A DNA stretch of 64,000 nt. It comes from Candidatus Eiseniibacteriota bacterium (GTDB taxonomy: Bacteria; Eisenbacteria; RBG-16-71-46; CAIMUX01). Both the position numbers and the translations under genes were made by a program. How positions within the stretch are numbered: position 1 is the stretch's first letter; each line of letters opens with the position of its first letter. The stretch covers positions 248,001 through 312,000 of the forward strand of contig JADJQY010000008.1 in the NCBI GenBank assembly GCA_016712505.1. The letters are read 5' to 3'. Positions 42,956-52,791 of the stretch are shown one piece after another. The notes below the pieces were generated by a model that was not told the origin of the DNA, did not search any database, and saw only the letters and a list, made by a program, of their open reading frames with translations.

Positions 42956-45126
42956 TGCGCCCCGAGCGAGAGCCGAGTGACCGGCACTGCGGGTCGGCCT
43001 GATCCTCGTAGCCCGATCCAGTAGCGCCCGGCCGGAGCGGTAGCACCCCACGAGTTCCTGCCATCCCAGACGATTGGTAACCCGACCGAACCGTAGCTGA
43101 AAGGGATCGACCAGACCTCCCTCCCCGCACCGTCCCACACGCTGATCGCGTAGGGAGAAGATCCCGCCCGCTCTGATTGCAGCCGCAGGTCCTCGCGCGC
43201 TCCCGACCAGACGATACGGACCTCCCCGTCGCAGGGATTGGGATACACCGTCAGATGCGTGGGGCGCGGGCCGCTTCCGGGCGTGGTCGGCGCATTCGCG
43301 GGTGAGCACTGCTGCGCGGCGAGCACAAGCCGCTGGGAGCCGAGTGCGACCAACCCGCCTCCAACCGCCACCGCGGTGGCGGGGCTGTCCTCCGGCATCG
43401 TACCCAGCTCTCGCAGCGAGTACGGGTCGGTGACGTCGACAACCAGGAGGCCATAGGTGCCGGTGGCCACATAGGCGATTCCCGCATCGACGGTGACGTC
43501 TTGCCCGACCGTCAGCGTAGGGAGGCTGCTCGCGATTGTGGGCATCGATGGATCCGAAAGATCGAGTGCGTGGAACTGGCTCCCGGTTACATAGGCGAAG
43601 CCGCCATCCGTGCAGACGGACCTGGCGCTCGAAATCGGAACTTGATGCACGATTGTCGGCGACTCGGGATCTGCGATGTCCACCACCTGAAGTCCCCAGG
43701 TGCCGTCCGCGACATATGCGTACTCGCCCTCCACCGCGATCGAGCGCGCGGTTCCCGGCGTGTCCAGACTCCCCAGTAGGGTCGGATAGGCTGGCTTTGC
43801 CACATCGATGATCTGGATCCCCGCAGTGCCGAGCGATACGAATGCCATACCGTTTGCCACGAAAACGCCCTGCGCCGCTCCGGCCGTGGCAATCGTCCTT
43901 ACCGGAGACGGATTCCCGGGGGTCGGTAGGTAGACGATCGTGAGTCCAGCAGTGGAATCGGAAATGTATACGAACGGAAGGACGGCGTCGACGCCGAGCG
44001 CCGAACCCGGCGTATCAAACACCGAAGCGAGCTGGGGCGTTTGTGGATTCGAGATGTCGTACACGGCAAGCCCGGTCGCCTGGGAGGCGACGAGTAGGTG
44101 TGAACCGGTCGATCGCAGGTCGACTGCGGAACCTCCTGGTACCGCGATCCCGAGTGGAGCAGGCGAACTCGGATTCGCGATGTCGACGACTCGCGTCCCG
44201 ACGTACGCGAAGCTCTCTGTGGTCGTGAGCCCCTGAGGGCTGCCTGCTCCGACCGCTCCGATCGATCGCGGGAGGGTGGGTTCCCGACAATCGAACACCT
44301 GCAATTCGCTTCTCCCGACGACGAGGTATGCGATGCCATCCGCGACCGTCAAGTCCGTCGGTATGCTTCTGGTCGCCGCACTGCCGACCAAGACGGGCAT
44401 GACCGGGGACGACAGATCGAGGATCTCGAGTTGGGTGGAGGTCAGATAGAGCAGGTTTCCGCCGCGGGCGAGTGCCCGAGCATCCGAGCCGTAACTGGTC
44501 AAGCCGACCGGCGAATCTGGGTCAGAGAGGTCGAGCACGCGAAGTCCCCCGGTGCCGTGCGCCACGTAGGCCACCGTGCCGTCGATGACAATACCTCCGG
44601 ACTGTCCGGGATCGGAGTCCCAGGAACCGACTTCGATAGGGACGGCGGGCAGCGTGATGTCGATCACGCGAACCCCGCCCGCGCTGTCCGCAACGTACGC
44701 GCGATTCCCCGCCACCGACACGGAGACGGCGGCGCCGGGGGTGTCGATCGAGCCGACGGGACTCGGGTGGACCGGATCCGTGACATCGATGATCCCGAGG
44801 CCGGCTGCATCGTCTGCCACGAGGATGAGGTTGCCCGCGAGCGCGACACCCCGTGCCAAGCCGGGAGTGTCGGTGACGCTCAGGAGTACAGGCGAGGTCG
44901 GTTCGCTGAGATCGAGAATCAGCAACCCCGCGGTGTTCCCGGGTAGGTACGCCAGCGTGCCTGATACGACTCCGTTGCGCGGTGCTCCGCCGCCGGTGTC
45001 GAATGTGCTCACGACTCGGAGAAAGCTCTCATAGTCAATGCACTCCGCACACGCGAGGGCCGGGGGGCCAAGGACAAGCCAGAGTGTGGCGCCGACGCCC
45101 GCGGGCGCTCGAAGCATCCGTTTCAT
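42952..45126 (-). CDS. Secreted LVIVD-repeat protein with FlgD-like tail
   Basis: A 724-residue exported protein: signal peptide (VGATLWLVLGPPALACA), about fourteen LVIVD repeats of 42-45 residues (pattern GxAYVADxxxGLxVVDIxDPxxPxxVGSxxTPG), and a C-terminal FlgD-like module (YPNPCDGEVRIVW, ISVWDGAGREVW, IVWDGRNSWGATAPAGRYW). LVIVD repeats form beta-propellers on cell surfaces. It starts 13 bp after the subtilase gene and is presumably cotranscribed with it. The gene at 50607 encodes a close architectural relative. Confidence 0.88.
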   Translation of the reverse strand: MKRMLRAPAGVGATLWLVLGPPALACAECIDYESFLRVVSTFDTGGGAPRNGVVSGTLAYLPGNTAGLLILDLSEPTSPVLLSVTDTPGLARGVALAGNLILVADDAAGLGIIDVTDPVHPSPVGSIDTPGAAVSVSVAGNRAYVADSAGGVRVIDITLPAVPIEVGSWDSDPGQSGGIVIDGTVAYVAHGTGGLRVLDLSDPDSPVGLTSYGSDARALARGGNLLYLTSTQLEILDLSSPVMPVLVGSAATRSIPTDLTVADGIAYLVVGRSELQVFDCREPTLPRSIGAVGAGSPQGLTTTESFAYVGTRVVDIANPSSPAPLGIAVPGGSAVDLRSTGSHLLVASQATGLAVYDISNPQTPQLASVFDTPGSALGVDAVLPFVYISDSTAGLTIVYLPTPGNPSPVRTIATAGAAQGVFVANGMAFVSLGTAGIQIIDVAKPAYPTLLGSLDTPGTARSIAVEGEYAYVADGTWGLQVVDIADPESPTIVHQVPISSARSVCTDGGFAYVTGSQFHALDLSDPSMPTIASSLPTLTVGQDVTVDAGIAYVATGTYGLLVVDVTDPYSLRELGTMPEDSPATAVAVGGGLVALGSQRLVLAAQQCSPANAPTTPGSGPRPTHLTVYPNPCDGEVRIVWSGAREDLRLQSERAGSSPYAISVWDGAGREVWSIPFSYGSVGLPIVWDGRNSWGATAPAGRYWIGLRGSGRPAVPVTRLSLGAH

Positions 45127-45139
45127 CGTGTCCCCCGAG

Positions 45140-48034
45140 TCAGCGAACCCAGACCACGCGATCAGTTTCGCTCCGTCGGCCATGCACCAGACGGACGAGA
45201 TAGAGCCCCGCGGGAACCGGGTCTCCGTTGCGATCGCTGCCATCCCACACCGACGAATGCAGCCCCGGCTCCAGTTCTCCGGCGCGAAGCCGCCGAACTC
45301 TCCTGCCCGTCACATCCAGGACCTCGAGCGCGCCGACCCCAGGGCTGTCCAGGCGAAACTGGATCTGGATGCGAGTTCCGGTAGGGTTGGGCCAACAGGA
45401 CAGTTGGAGTCCGAGTCGCGGCAACGTCTCGAGTTCCGCGACGCCACCGAGTGGGTAGAAGGCCTCGATCGAGAAGTCATCGATCCCGGCCTCAACGATA
45501 CCTTGAATTCCGCTGTCGCAGGCTCGGACTCGAATTCGCATTTGGCTGGTCAACGGGGTCGCCTCCTCCAATGCAACCACGGCGGCGACCCAACTCGAAC
45601 TCGCGTCGGCGACGCGCTGCAGCGGGTACCAGCTCGCTCCGTTGTCGCCCGACACGTCGACCTGCAGGGTGTCGTCAGGGAAGTACCGACCTTCCGCAAA
45701 CCACCAGGAGAATCTGAGAAAAGCGCGTTCGGCACCCGAGAGATCAAACGTCGGTGAAATCAGGGTAGTGCAGCCTCGATCGACGTCATTCTCTCCCAAA
45801 CCCCCGCCAAGCGGGGCATTCCCGGTCACGAAGCACTTTGTACCAGGGGCGGGGGTGTGGTCATTCTCGGGTTGGACGGGGATTCCCTCCTCAAACGTGC
45901 CGGTCGGATCGACCCTTACCCACACGCCGGAGGTGGCGTCGTCACCGCCGGTGCCGAGTCGCCAGCTTGGGTCCGCGGGGTCTTCGCAGTTGCTCGTGTA
46001 GATCGACTCCGTGATCAGGATGCTGAAGACTTCGCTTGGGGCAGTCGCCGGGAGGGTCGTCACGTGCCCGGGTCCATCTATCGCCTCGACGTAGATGTCG
46101 ATTTGGGATCCCGCGGGCTGCCCCGGGAGCGACGCCAACCAGGTGTCACCCGCCGGCGCCATTGGGGCGGACGACCATGCTCCGGCGCCTACTCGGTGCC
46201 AAAGAACGCTGCTCGTAACGGTGCTCGGGTCTGAGATCTCCGCGACGATTGGATACGGTCCAATCTCATCGGGAGTCGCACCTTGGCCGGCGAGGTGGGA
46301 GATGGCCGGACCGACGATGTCGATGAGCGCGAAGTCAACCTGAGTCGCGCCCTGTGCCGAGATCTCCAACGGTTCCGTAGCGGATGCGAAACCGGGCAGC
46401 GAAACCTCCGCCATGTAGGTTCCGGTCGGGGCGTAGCCGAAGTACCTGCCCGTCTCGTCCGTGACGAACCTGAACGCCGTATCTGCTAGGCGAACTTCAG
46501 CCCCCACCAATGCCGACTGATTCCAACTGTCGTTGCGGACTACCCCCTCGACGATCCCCATCCCCGAGATCAGCTGGGTCACTGCGGCGTGAATGTCGAT
46601 GAAGCCGGCGCCGTAGGTGTTGTCGTCCCCGGGATCTCCCTCGTTCCGTGCCGTGGTCAGTAGCAACTGCTTCAGCGTTGACACCTCTAGATCCGGGTGG
46701 ATCTCGCGGAGAAGGGCCACACAGCCCGCGACATGAGGTCCCGCGAACGATGTGCCCGTCCCTAGGCTATAGCCAGAGCCGGGATCGCAGGAGTAGATGT
46801 CGACTCCAGGTGCCACGAGCTCCGGCTTTACCCTGAGATTCGAGGGGGCCGCGCAACCGGACGGTCCCCGGCTCGAAGAAGGATGGATCGGATAGGGCCA
46901 CGGGAAGCTGGTTGCGTTGACCGAGCCTACCGAGAAGGCGTTGACCAAGGTTGTCGCGCGATCGGCAGGTGAGCCGATCGTCCCGGCTCCGGGACCCTCG
47001 TTTCCGGCGGAGTAGATCAGGCAGACGCCGGCGGCTTCCAGGTTGTCCATTGCGACCCACCAGCGTGGGTCGCAGTCCTGATACTCGGCTCCGGTGCTCT
47101 CGCTCACGCGCCAGGAGTTCTGAACGACATCCGGGACGTCATCCACTGTTTCGATGTTACCGTCCGGGTTGGCGAACCACTGGTACGCTGTGAGGACATC
47201 GTCGGAGAAGCTCCCGGTTACGCCGTGGGCGACGGCGTGGCACGCGATCCATTGGGAGCCCCACGCCACCCCGATCGTGTCACTGGTCGCCGCGCCCAGT
47301 CCGCAGAGGATCCCGGTGACGTGAGTTCCATGACCCGAGACGTCGATCGGCACCGGGCTGTCGGTGCCCACGAGATCCAGCCAGCACTCGTTCCAGGGGT
47401 GTCCTTGGTTCCCGCGCCACGAGGTGGAGAGCGCGGGGTGGGCGACGTCTGCGCCAGTGTCCATGACGCCAACCACTCGTCCCGCGCCCGTGACGCCAAA
47501 GTCTCGCCAGACTGCTTGGGCGCCGATCGCCGCCAGCCCGGGGGGCGGACCCGACTGGCGCGGCGATGGGGCTCTTCGATTTGCATCGCTATCCCACGGC
47601 TCCGACGAGACGACGGACTCGATCTCTAGCCCTTGCTCAATTCTGGCGACATCCGGGCGTGCGGCGAGCCCGCGTATCAGAGCACCGGTCGCTCGTACTG
47701 AGATGCAGTTTGTGATCCAGTAACTTTCATAGCCAACCAAGTCGCCGGTCCCCCGAGCCTGGTCGAGCGCGGCGCGGAGACTCGACTGGCTTGCGGCGGC
47801 AGACAAGAGTGCTCGCACTATCTCTCGGTGTCGTTCGGTACGGCTGGCTCGTCGACGACTCAACGCCGCGTCGAGACTCGGGATATCGGCTTGTTCCACC
47901 AAGTGCACCAGCACGCGAACCGGTTCGGCAGGTGCCGTCGTGCGCAGGCGCTCCGCTAAGTCTGGCGATAACGTGCCGGCAAGCGCGGGGAGGGAGAACC
48001 CGACGACAAGTAGTAAGATCACAATCGCGATCAT
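45140..48034 (-). CDS. Secreted subtilisin-family protease with FlgD-like tail
   Basis: A 964-residue S8 protease with an intact triad: D192 (VMDTGAD), H235 (GHGTHV) and S429 (GTSFAGPHVAG), with oxyanion Asn in SAGNEGP. Order: signal peptide 1-19, an inhibitor-like prodomain to about 145, catalytic domain 165-510, a carboxypeptidase-regulatory-like beta domain (GTYMAEVSLPGF), a receptor-type beta-sandwich, and a FlgD-like module ending VVWVR. The ATG at 48034 follows GGGAGG; upstream ATGs lack this. It is the intact counterpart of the broken gene at 20959-23755. Confidence 0.92.
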   Translation of the reverse strand: MIAIVILLLVVGFSLPALAGTLSPDLAERLRTTAPAEPVRVLVHLVEQADIPSLDAALSRRRASRTERHREIVRALLSAAASQSSLRAALDQARGTGDLVGYESYWITNCISVRATGALIRGLAARPDVARIEQGLEIESVVSSEPWDSDANRRAPSPRQSGPPPGLAAIGAQAVWRDFGVTGAGRVVGVMDTGADVAHPALSTSWRGNQGHPWNECWLDLVGTDSPVPIDVSGHGTHVTGILCGLGAATSDTIGVAWGSQWIACHAVAHGVTGSFSDDVLTAYQWFANPDGNIETVDDVPDVVQNSWRVSESTGAEYQDCDPRWWVAMDNLEAAGVCLIYSAGNEGPGAGTIGSPADRATTLVNAFSVGSVNATSFPWPYPIHPSSSRGPSGCAAPSNLRVKPELVAPGVDIYSCDPGSGYSLGTGTSFAGPHVAGCVALLREIHPDLEVSTLKQLLLTTARNEGDPGDDNTYGAGFIDIHAAVTQLISGMGIVEGVVRNDSWNQSALVGAEVRLADTAFRFVTDETGRYFGYAPTGTYMAEVSLPGFASATEPLEISAQGATQVDFALIDIVGPAISHLAGQGATPDEIGPYPIVAEISDPSTVTSSVLWHRVGAGAWSSAPMAPAGDTWLASLPGQPAGSQIDIYVEAIDGPGHVTTLPATAPSEVFSILITESIYTSNCEDPADPSWRLGTGGDDATSGVWVRVDPTGTFEEGIPVQPENDHTPAPGTKCFVTGNAPLGGGLGENDVDRGCTTLISPTFDLSGAERAFLRFSWWFAEGRYFPDDTLQVDVSGDNGASWYPLQRVADASSSWVAAVVALEEATPLTSQMRIRVRACDSGIQGIVEAGIDDFSIEAFYPLGGVAELETLPRLGLQLSCWPNPTGTRIQIQFRLDSPGVGALEVLDVTGRRVRRLRAGELEPGLHSSVWDGSDRNGDPVPAGLYLVRLVHGRRSETDRVVWVR

Positions 48035-48172
48035 CAGTCCCTCCCGCGGGATCATCCGCTCGGGCCGACCGCCACAGTAGACACTGCTTACCATGTGAGA
48101 GGTCACAAGATCGTATCAAACTGAAGTACCGGGCATCAAGTCCGAGCCCGGCCTCGCAGCAGGCGACCGCAA

Positions 48173-49990
48173 CTACGGTGCTGCTCTCCGAAGCCGCATC
48201 CTCCCCGCCTCCGCCTCCCCATTCCCCGGCTCCAACCGCGCGGCCTCTTCGAAGTCGCTCCGTGCCCCGGCCAGGTCCCCTCGCTCCTCGCGTAGCAGCG
48301 CGCGCGCGATCCAGTTCTCTGCCTGATCGGGCCGATACTGGACGGCGGCGTCGAAGTGGGGGAGCGCCTGCTCGATCTTCCTCTGACGATAGAGCGCGAT
48401 GCCGAGCTTCCGATGGGCCGGCGCTTGCTCGGGATGGACCTCCAGCGACGTCGCGAGAGCCTGCTCCGCTTCGGGATTGCGCCCTGCCTCGAGCAGCGCC
48501 GATCCGACGGAGTAGTAATTCAGGCCCCGCTGCGCCTGGTGGTGTGGGAACGGAGGGTAGGCCGTGACCGCGATCCCGATCGCCAACCCGAGTGCCACCC
48601 AGGCGCGGTGTGGGATCCGGCGGAGATCGCCGCGGAGGGCACGGGTGCGGGCCGGAATCTGCATCACCGCCGCCCCGGCGAAGAGCATCAGGAGCGGCAC
48701 CAGCGGTGCGCGGTAGCGCCCGGCGATGAAAAAGAGGACCAAGCTGCCGAAGAGGGCAACCAGCATGGCATGGAGCAGCACCCGTTCGCGCCGCGCGTGC
48801 CAGCCGAGCGCCAGGCCGGCGGCCGCCAGCGGGGCGAGGAGACCGAAGTTCCACAACGATCCGAAGAGGCGCAGAAACGCCGAGTGATCGGCGTACGCCT
48901 CGATGGCATCGGTGTCGCAGACCTCTCCCCGATTGAGCGCCAGGCCGATCTTGCGGTCCATCTGGATGATCCAGTCTCCCGGTTGCTCGGTGATGAAGCG
49001 GAGAGTCTGACGTGTCCAGTACGCCGACACCTGGGTAGGGGAAAGAGCGCGTGAGAGCGCAGCCTCGGCTAGCGCCCGCGCGTCCTCCCGTTCGAAGCGC
49101 GCGTCGCCCCGTCCGGGTTGGAGTGGACGGTAGCGGCCGTCGGCGTCGGGGTTGTTGCCGATCCAGAAGTTCGGCCCGAACTGCGAGGTGGTGAGTACGA
49201 GTTCCCCGCCGACGGCCAGATTGCGCAGCGCGACCGGAGCGGTGAGGAGGAGGAAACCGAGGAGGAAGAGGGCGGGCCGTCCCCAGGGAGACTCGTCGAG
49301 CCGCGCGGGCCGCGGCACCAGGCTGGTCCCCTTCCGCGTGTGCAGGGTGAGATCGGGCCGCTGATGGCGGACTGCGCGCCACGCCATCCAGACGGGGATC
49401 ACTCCGAGCAAGATGAGCGCGTTCTCGCGCGAGAGCACCAGCCCGCCCAGAGCTGCCCCGGAGGCGATCACCCGCAGCGACGAGGGGCGCTCGTCGACCC
49501 GCGCCAGCGTGACCAGCAGCACACCCATCAAGGCCACATCGAGCACGGTCTTCTGGATCAACCCGTCGTAGAAGACGGCCGGAGGGTAGAGCGCGAAGAG
49601 CACGCCACTCGCGATCCCGGCGGCGCGACCGAAGAAGTGTCCCCCGGCCGCGGCGGTACATCCGACGCCGATCGCTCCGATCACCGCCTGCACCAGACGG
49701 ACGGCAAACAGATCTTCGCCGAACAGAGTCCGGAGCACTCCGAGCAGGTACGGATAGAGCGGTGCCTGGTAGAAGATCCCCTCGCCTGCCCAGGCGCCGC
49801 CTGCCAGCCGGGCAGCCCACTCGAGGTAGGTGTGCGCGTCCCCGACCGGCGCACGCAGAAGGATCGAGCCCCGTATCTCGAACAGGTAGGCGACCCGCGT
49901 CAGGAGCGCGACAAAGAAGGAGAGGGCAAACGGGGAGCGCCACGCGCGGATCAGGTACGACCCGCGCGCTTCGGTTGGCGCGGAGCTCAT
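48173..49990 (-). CDS. Multi-spanning glycosyltransferase-like protein with C-terminal TPRs
   Basis: A 605-residue membrane protein with about ten predicted helices. The first loop (GDAHTYLEWAARLAGG, FYQAPLYPYLLG) carries the acidic residue expected of GT-C transferases of the PMT/ArnT class. After the last helix (ALGLAIGIAVTAYPPF) come three TPR units (YYSVGSALLEAGRNPEAEQALATS, HRKLGIALYRQRKIEQALPHF, ARALLREERGDLAGARSDFEEA). It probably transfers a sugar from a polyprenyl donor to exported proteins or glycans; the substrate is unknown. The ATG overlaps the epimerase stop (ATGA). Confidence 0.82.
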   Translation of the reverse strand: MSSAPTEARGSYLIRAWRSPFALSFFVALLTRVAYLFEIRGSILLRAPVGDAHTYLEWAARLAGGAWAGEGIFYQAPLYPYLLGVLRTLFGEDLFAVRLVQAVIGAIGVGCTAAAGGHFFGRAAGIASGVLFALYPPAVFYDGLIQKTVLDVALMGVLLVTLARVDERPSSLRVIASGAALGGLVLSRENALILLGVIPVWMAWRAVRHQRPDLTLHTRKGTSLVPRPARLDESPWGRPALFLLGFLLLTAPVALRNLAVGGELVLTTSQFGPNFWIGNNPDADGRYRPLQPGRGDARFEREDARALAEAALSRALSPTQVSAYWTRQTLRFITEQPGDWIIQMDRKIGLALNRGEVCDTDAIEAYADHSAFLRLFGSLWNFGLLAPLAAAGLALGWHARRERVLLHAMLVALFGSLVLFFIAGRYRAPLVPLLMLFAGAAVMQIPARTRALRGDLRRIPHRAWVALGLAIGIAVTAYPPFPHHQAQRGLNYYSVGSALLEAGRNPEAEQALATSLEVHPEQAPAHRKLGIALYRQRKIEQALPHFDAAVQYRPDQAENWIARALLREERGDLAGARSDFEEAARLEPGNGEAEAGRMRLRRAAP

Positions 49991-50421
49991 TTCGTGGTGG
50001 AGTCGTGGTGGCCGGCGGCCTCGCCCAGCTGACAGATCTCGAGCAACACGCCGCCGGTGGTGCGCGGGTGGAAGAAGAGCACCTTCTTTCCTCCCGCGCC
50101 GATGAACGGTTCGGCGGACAGCGCTTCGAACCCGAGGCCGACCAGCCGGTCCCGCTCGGCCTCGATGTCATCGACCTGAAGTGCCACGTGGTGGACGCCA
50201 GGCCCCTTCTTGTCGAGGAACTTCGCCACCGTCGAGTCCGGATCGGTGGGGTAGAGCAACTCGATGTGCGACTCGCCGACCGCGAGGTGATACGAACGCA
50301 GTTTTTGACTCGGGATATCCTCGATCTGATCGAGGCGCAGACCGAGCGCCTCGGAAAAGGTCTGGAGCGCGCGCGCGGGATCGAGCACCGCGAGCCCGAT
50401 ATGGTCGATCTTTCGGATCAT
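49987..50421 (-). CDS. mce: Methylmalonyl-CoA epimerase
   Basis: A 144-residue vicinal-oxygen-chelate protein with the metal ligands H7 (DHIGLAV), the E in SHIELLYP, the His in VHHVALQV and the E in LLEICQL. It converts (S)- to (R)-methylmalonyl-CoA between propionyl-CoA carboxylase and the B12-dependent mutase. The other pathway genes are at 26.9, 30.5 and 58.8-64 kb. It is translationally coupled to the membrane glycosyltransferase, an unexpected partner. Confidence 0.93.
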   Translation of the reverse strand: MIRKIDHIGLAVLDPARALQTFSEALGLRLDQIEDIPSQKLRSYHLAVGESHIELLYPTDPDSTVAKFLDKKGPGVHHVALQVDDIEAERDRLVGLGFEALSAEPFIGAGGKKVLFFHPRTTGGVLLEICQLGEAAGHHDSTTK

Positions 50422-50606
50422 GCTCGAATACTCCTTCGTGCGGCCGGCGCACGGGCCGAAACGGCCGATCGCGGCGGCACGATGTCGGCATCATAGCAGC
50501 GCCTCCGCGGCGCGGAAATCGTGCCCTGACAGGTTCCGAACCCCTATAGTTCCGGGTCGGGACGCGGACCGCCGCCCCTGCGGCCGCGAGAATCAGGGAG
50601 GATTCG

Positions 50607-52544
50607 ATGGGCCGGAAAGCGACCAAGGGCCGGGGCCGCCGGAGGGTGTTGGCCCTGGTGGTCGGCGCCATGCTGGGCGCCGGTAGCTGGGCCGCCGCAT
50701 GCGCCGCGGTCGACTACACGCAGTTCGTTCGCTGGGCCGGCGGGCGCGAACTGGGTGGACCGGTGGTCGGACTCGGAATCGAGACCGGAATGGTCTACGC
50801 GGTGGCGGACGGTGCGCTCCAGGTGATCAACGCCCAGGTGCCGGAGTACCCGGTCGTCATGGGCAGCGTGCCGCTGGCCAACGCCGGAGCGCGGGTGGTC
50901 GCGGTGGTCGATCGACATGTCTACCTCGAAGACCCCGCTGCGCTCTCGATCATCGACGTGCGTCAAGAGATCCAGCCGGCGCCGGTCGGCTTCCTGAACC
51001 TTCCCGGGCCGGGAGGGGAACCGGGAGTCGTCCGCGGAAACTACCTCTACCTCGCCCGCGGTGCGGCGGGGCTGCTGATCATCGATGTCAGCTTCCCCAG
51101 CACTCCGTTCCTGAGCAACATCCTCCTTGCCGGCCAGTCGGTGAGCGACGTGGCCCTGGCGGGGGATCTATTGGTCGTTCGGTCGGGGGGGCAAACCGTC
51201 CGGGTCTATGACCTCGGCGCGCCCACCGTTCCCCTGCTGCTCGGTCAGACCACCCTCCCCGGTACGGCGGGCGCCCTCGACGCCGACTCCGACCTGCTCG
51301 CGGTGGTGAACGAACAGAACGACCGGGTGCACCTCTTCGATCTCTCCGATCCGCAGGCGATCGGCCAGGTCGGCACGCTGGCCCTGCCGCGGCGACCGAC
51401 CTCGCTGGAACTGGAGGGGGAGCGGCTCGCGGTCGCTCTCTCCGAGCCGGATTTCGGTTTCGAGCTATTGCTGGTCGATCTCCATCTGCCGGCCGCACCG
51501 GTGGTGATCGGCGGAGCCGGGGTGCCGGGGAGCGCCGCCCTGATCCGCCTCGCCGCCGATCGGATCGTGGTCGGAGGGAGCGGGGGAGCAAGTGTGGTCT
51601 CGCTTGAATCGGGCAGTTCGCCGCCGCTCGTCGGCGGCTACACCGGAGTCTTTCAGACCGCGCAGAGTTTCGACCTGGTCGGGACGCGCGGCGTGTTCCT
51701 CGAGGGGCCGCTCGGCGCGGTGCACATCCTGGATCTCTCGAATCCGGCGGCGCCGGTCCGGATCGGGGGACTCAACACCTCGACCAGCAACAGCGATCTT
51801 TCGCTGCTCGGGAACCTGCTCGGGATCGCGATTCAGCTCGGGGGGGTCGAGTTCTGGGACATCACCACTGCCGCAGCTCCGATCCTCCGCTCGCGCTTCG
51901 ACACGCCCCGCGCCCACCGGGTGCTCCTCTCCGGGACGCGCGCCTATGTCGCGGACGAGACCGGTCTGTTGATTCTGGACCTCAGCACTCCGGCCGCCCC
52001 CACGTTGCTGGGGTCGCTCCCGACAACCGATCCTTGTCTCGACCTGGTCCTGGCCGGCAACCTGCTCTACCTCGCGGCCGAGGCGAGCGGCCTCCTGGTG
52101 GTCGATGTCTCGGCGCCGACCGCTCCGCTCCTGCTCCAGACCATCGATACCCCAGGCCTGGCGCGCGGAGTCGACCGAAGCGGCGCGCTGCTCACCGTGG
52201 CGGACGATGAGGCCGGACTCCGACTCTTCAACGTCGCGAATCCGACCGCTCCGAGCCTGATCACCGTGGTCTCGGTGCCGGGCGCGCCGGCCGACTGCGC
52301 GATCGTCGGCTCGGTCGTCTATGTCATCGACGATGCCTCCACCTTCGCGGTCGACGTCACCGCGCCGCTCGTCCCTTTCGTCGCCGGTTGTGCATTGCCA
52401 TGGGGGGCGGTGGACATCCTGGCGCGGGACGGGAACCTCTACCTCGCGGCGCCGGCGGTCGGGCCCGGATCGCTCCGCAGCATCTGCCGCCTGCCGCCTC
52501 GCTTTACCTGCCGGAGATCGACCGCTCATGGCAATACGAACTGA
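50607..52544 (+). CDS. Secreted LVIVD-repeat protein, frameshifted before its sorting tail
   Basis: A 645-residue frame behind GGGAGG with a signal peptide (RRVLALVVGAMLGAGSWAAA) and about thirteen LVIVD repeats (for example GLLVVDVSAPTAPLLLQTID, GLRLFNVANPTAPSLI). The last 18 residues (from about CRLPPRFTCRR) are Arg/Cys-rich and unlike the rest. A proper sorting tail starts at the same place in another frame (52497-52786). One missing base, or two extra, near 52490-52510 would give a 726-residue protein like that at 42952-45126. Confidence 0.83.
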   Translation: MGRKATKGRGRRRVLALVVGAMLGAGSWAAACAAVDYTQFVRWAGGRELGGPVVGLGIETGMVYAVADGALQVINAQVPEYPVVMGSVPLANAGARVVAVVDRHVYLEDPAALSIIDVRQEIQPAPVGFLNLPGPGGEPGVVRGNYLYLARGAAGLLIIDVSFPSTPFLSNILLAGQSVSDVALAGDLLVVRSGGQTVRVYDLGAPTVPLLLGQTTLPGTAGALDADSDLLAVVNEQNDRVHLFDLSDPQAIGQVGTLALPRRPTSLELEGERLAVALSEPDFGFELLLVDLHLPAAPVVIGGAGVPGSAALIRLAADRIVVGGSGGASVVSLESGSSPPLVGGYTGVFQTAQSFDLVGTRGVFLEGPLGAVHILDLSNPAAPVRIGGLNTSTSNSDLSLLGNLLGIAIQLGGVEFWDITTAAAPILRSRFDTPRAHRVLLSGTRAYVADETGLLILDLSTPAAPTLLGSLPTTDPCLDLVLAGNLLYLAAEASGLLVVDVSAPTAPLLLQTIDTPGLARGVDRSGALLTVADDEAGLRLFNVANPTAPSLITVVSVPGAPADCAIVGSVVYVIDDASTFAVDVTAPLVPFVAGCALPWGAVDILARDGNLYLAAPAVGPGSLRSICRLPPRFTCRRSTAHGNTN

Positions 52545-52786
52545 CCATCGCGCCGAACCCAAGCGCCGGACGCTTCGCCGTGGGCTGGAGTCGCACGCTT
52601 CCGCGGCCGACGACACTCCGACTCTTCGACGTGGCGGGCCGGCTCGTCCTGAGCAGGCAGGTGGACGATCCGACCGGGGAGGGGATCGACCTGGTTGAGG
52701 GGGCTCGCCTCTCCCAAGGATGCTATCGCGTGGTTCTGGCCTCGCCAGGATCGCTTGGGGTCGGCTCGGTGCGCATCGTACGCTAG
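52497..52786 (+). pseudogene. Out-of-frame C-terminal sorting domain of the LVIVD protein
   Basis: This segment encodes a Por-type A sorting domain (LYLPEIDRSWQYELTIAPNP, TTLRLFDVAGRLVL, LSQGCYRVVLA, VRIVR) in the frame offset from the upstream LVIVD gene. The nearest start codon in the frame (52388) lies deep inside the upstream gene and has no ribosome-binding site, so the segment should be the displaced end of that protein. The break lies at a CTGCCGCCTGCCGCC direct repeat. Confidence 0.65.
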
Positions 52787-52791
52787 GCAGC

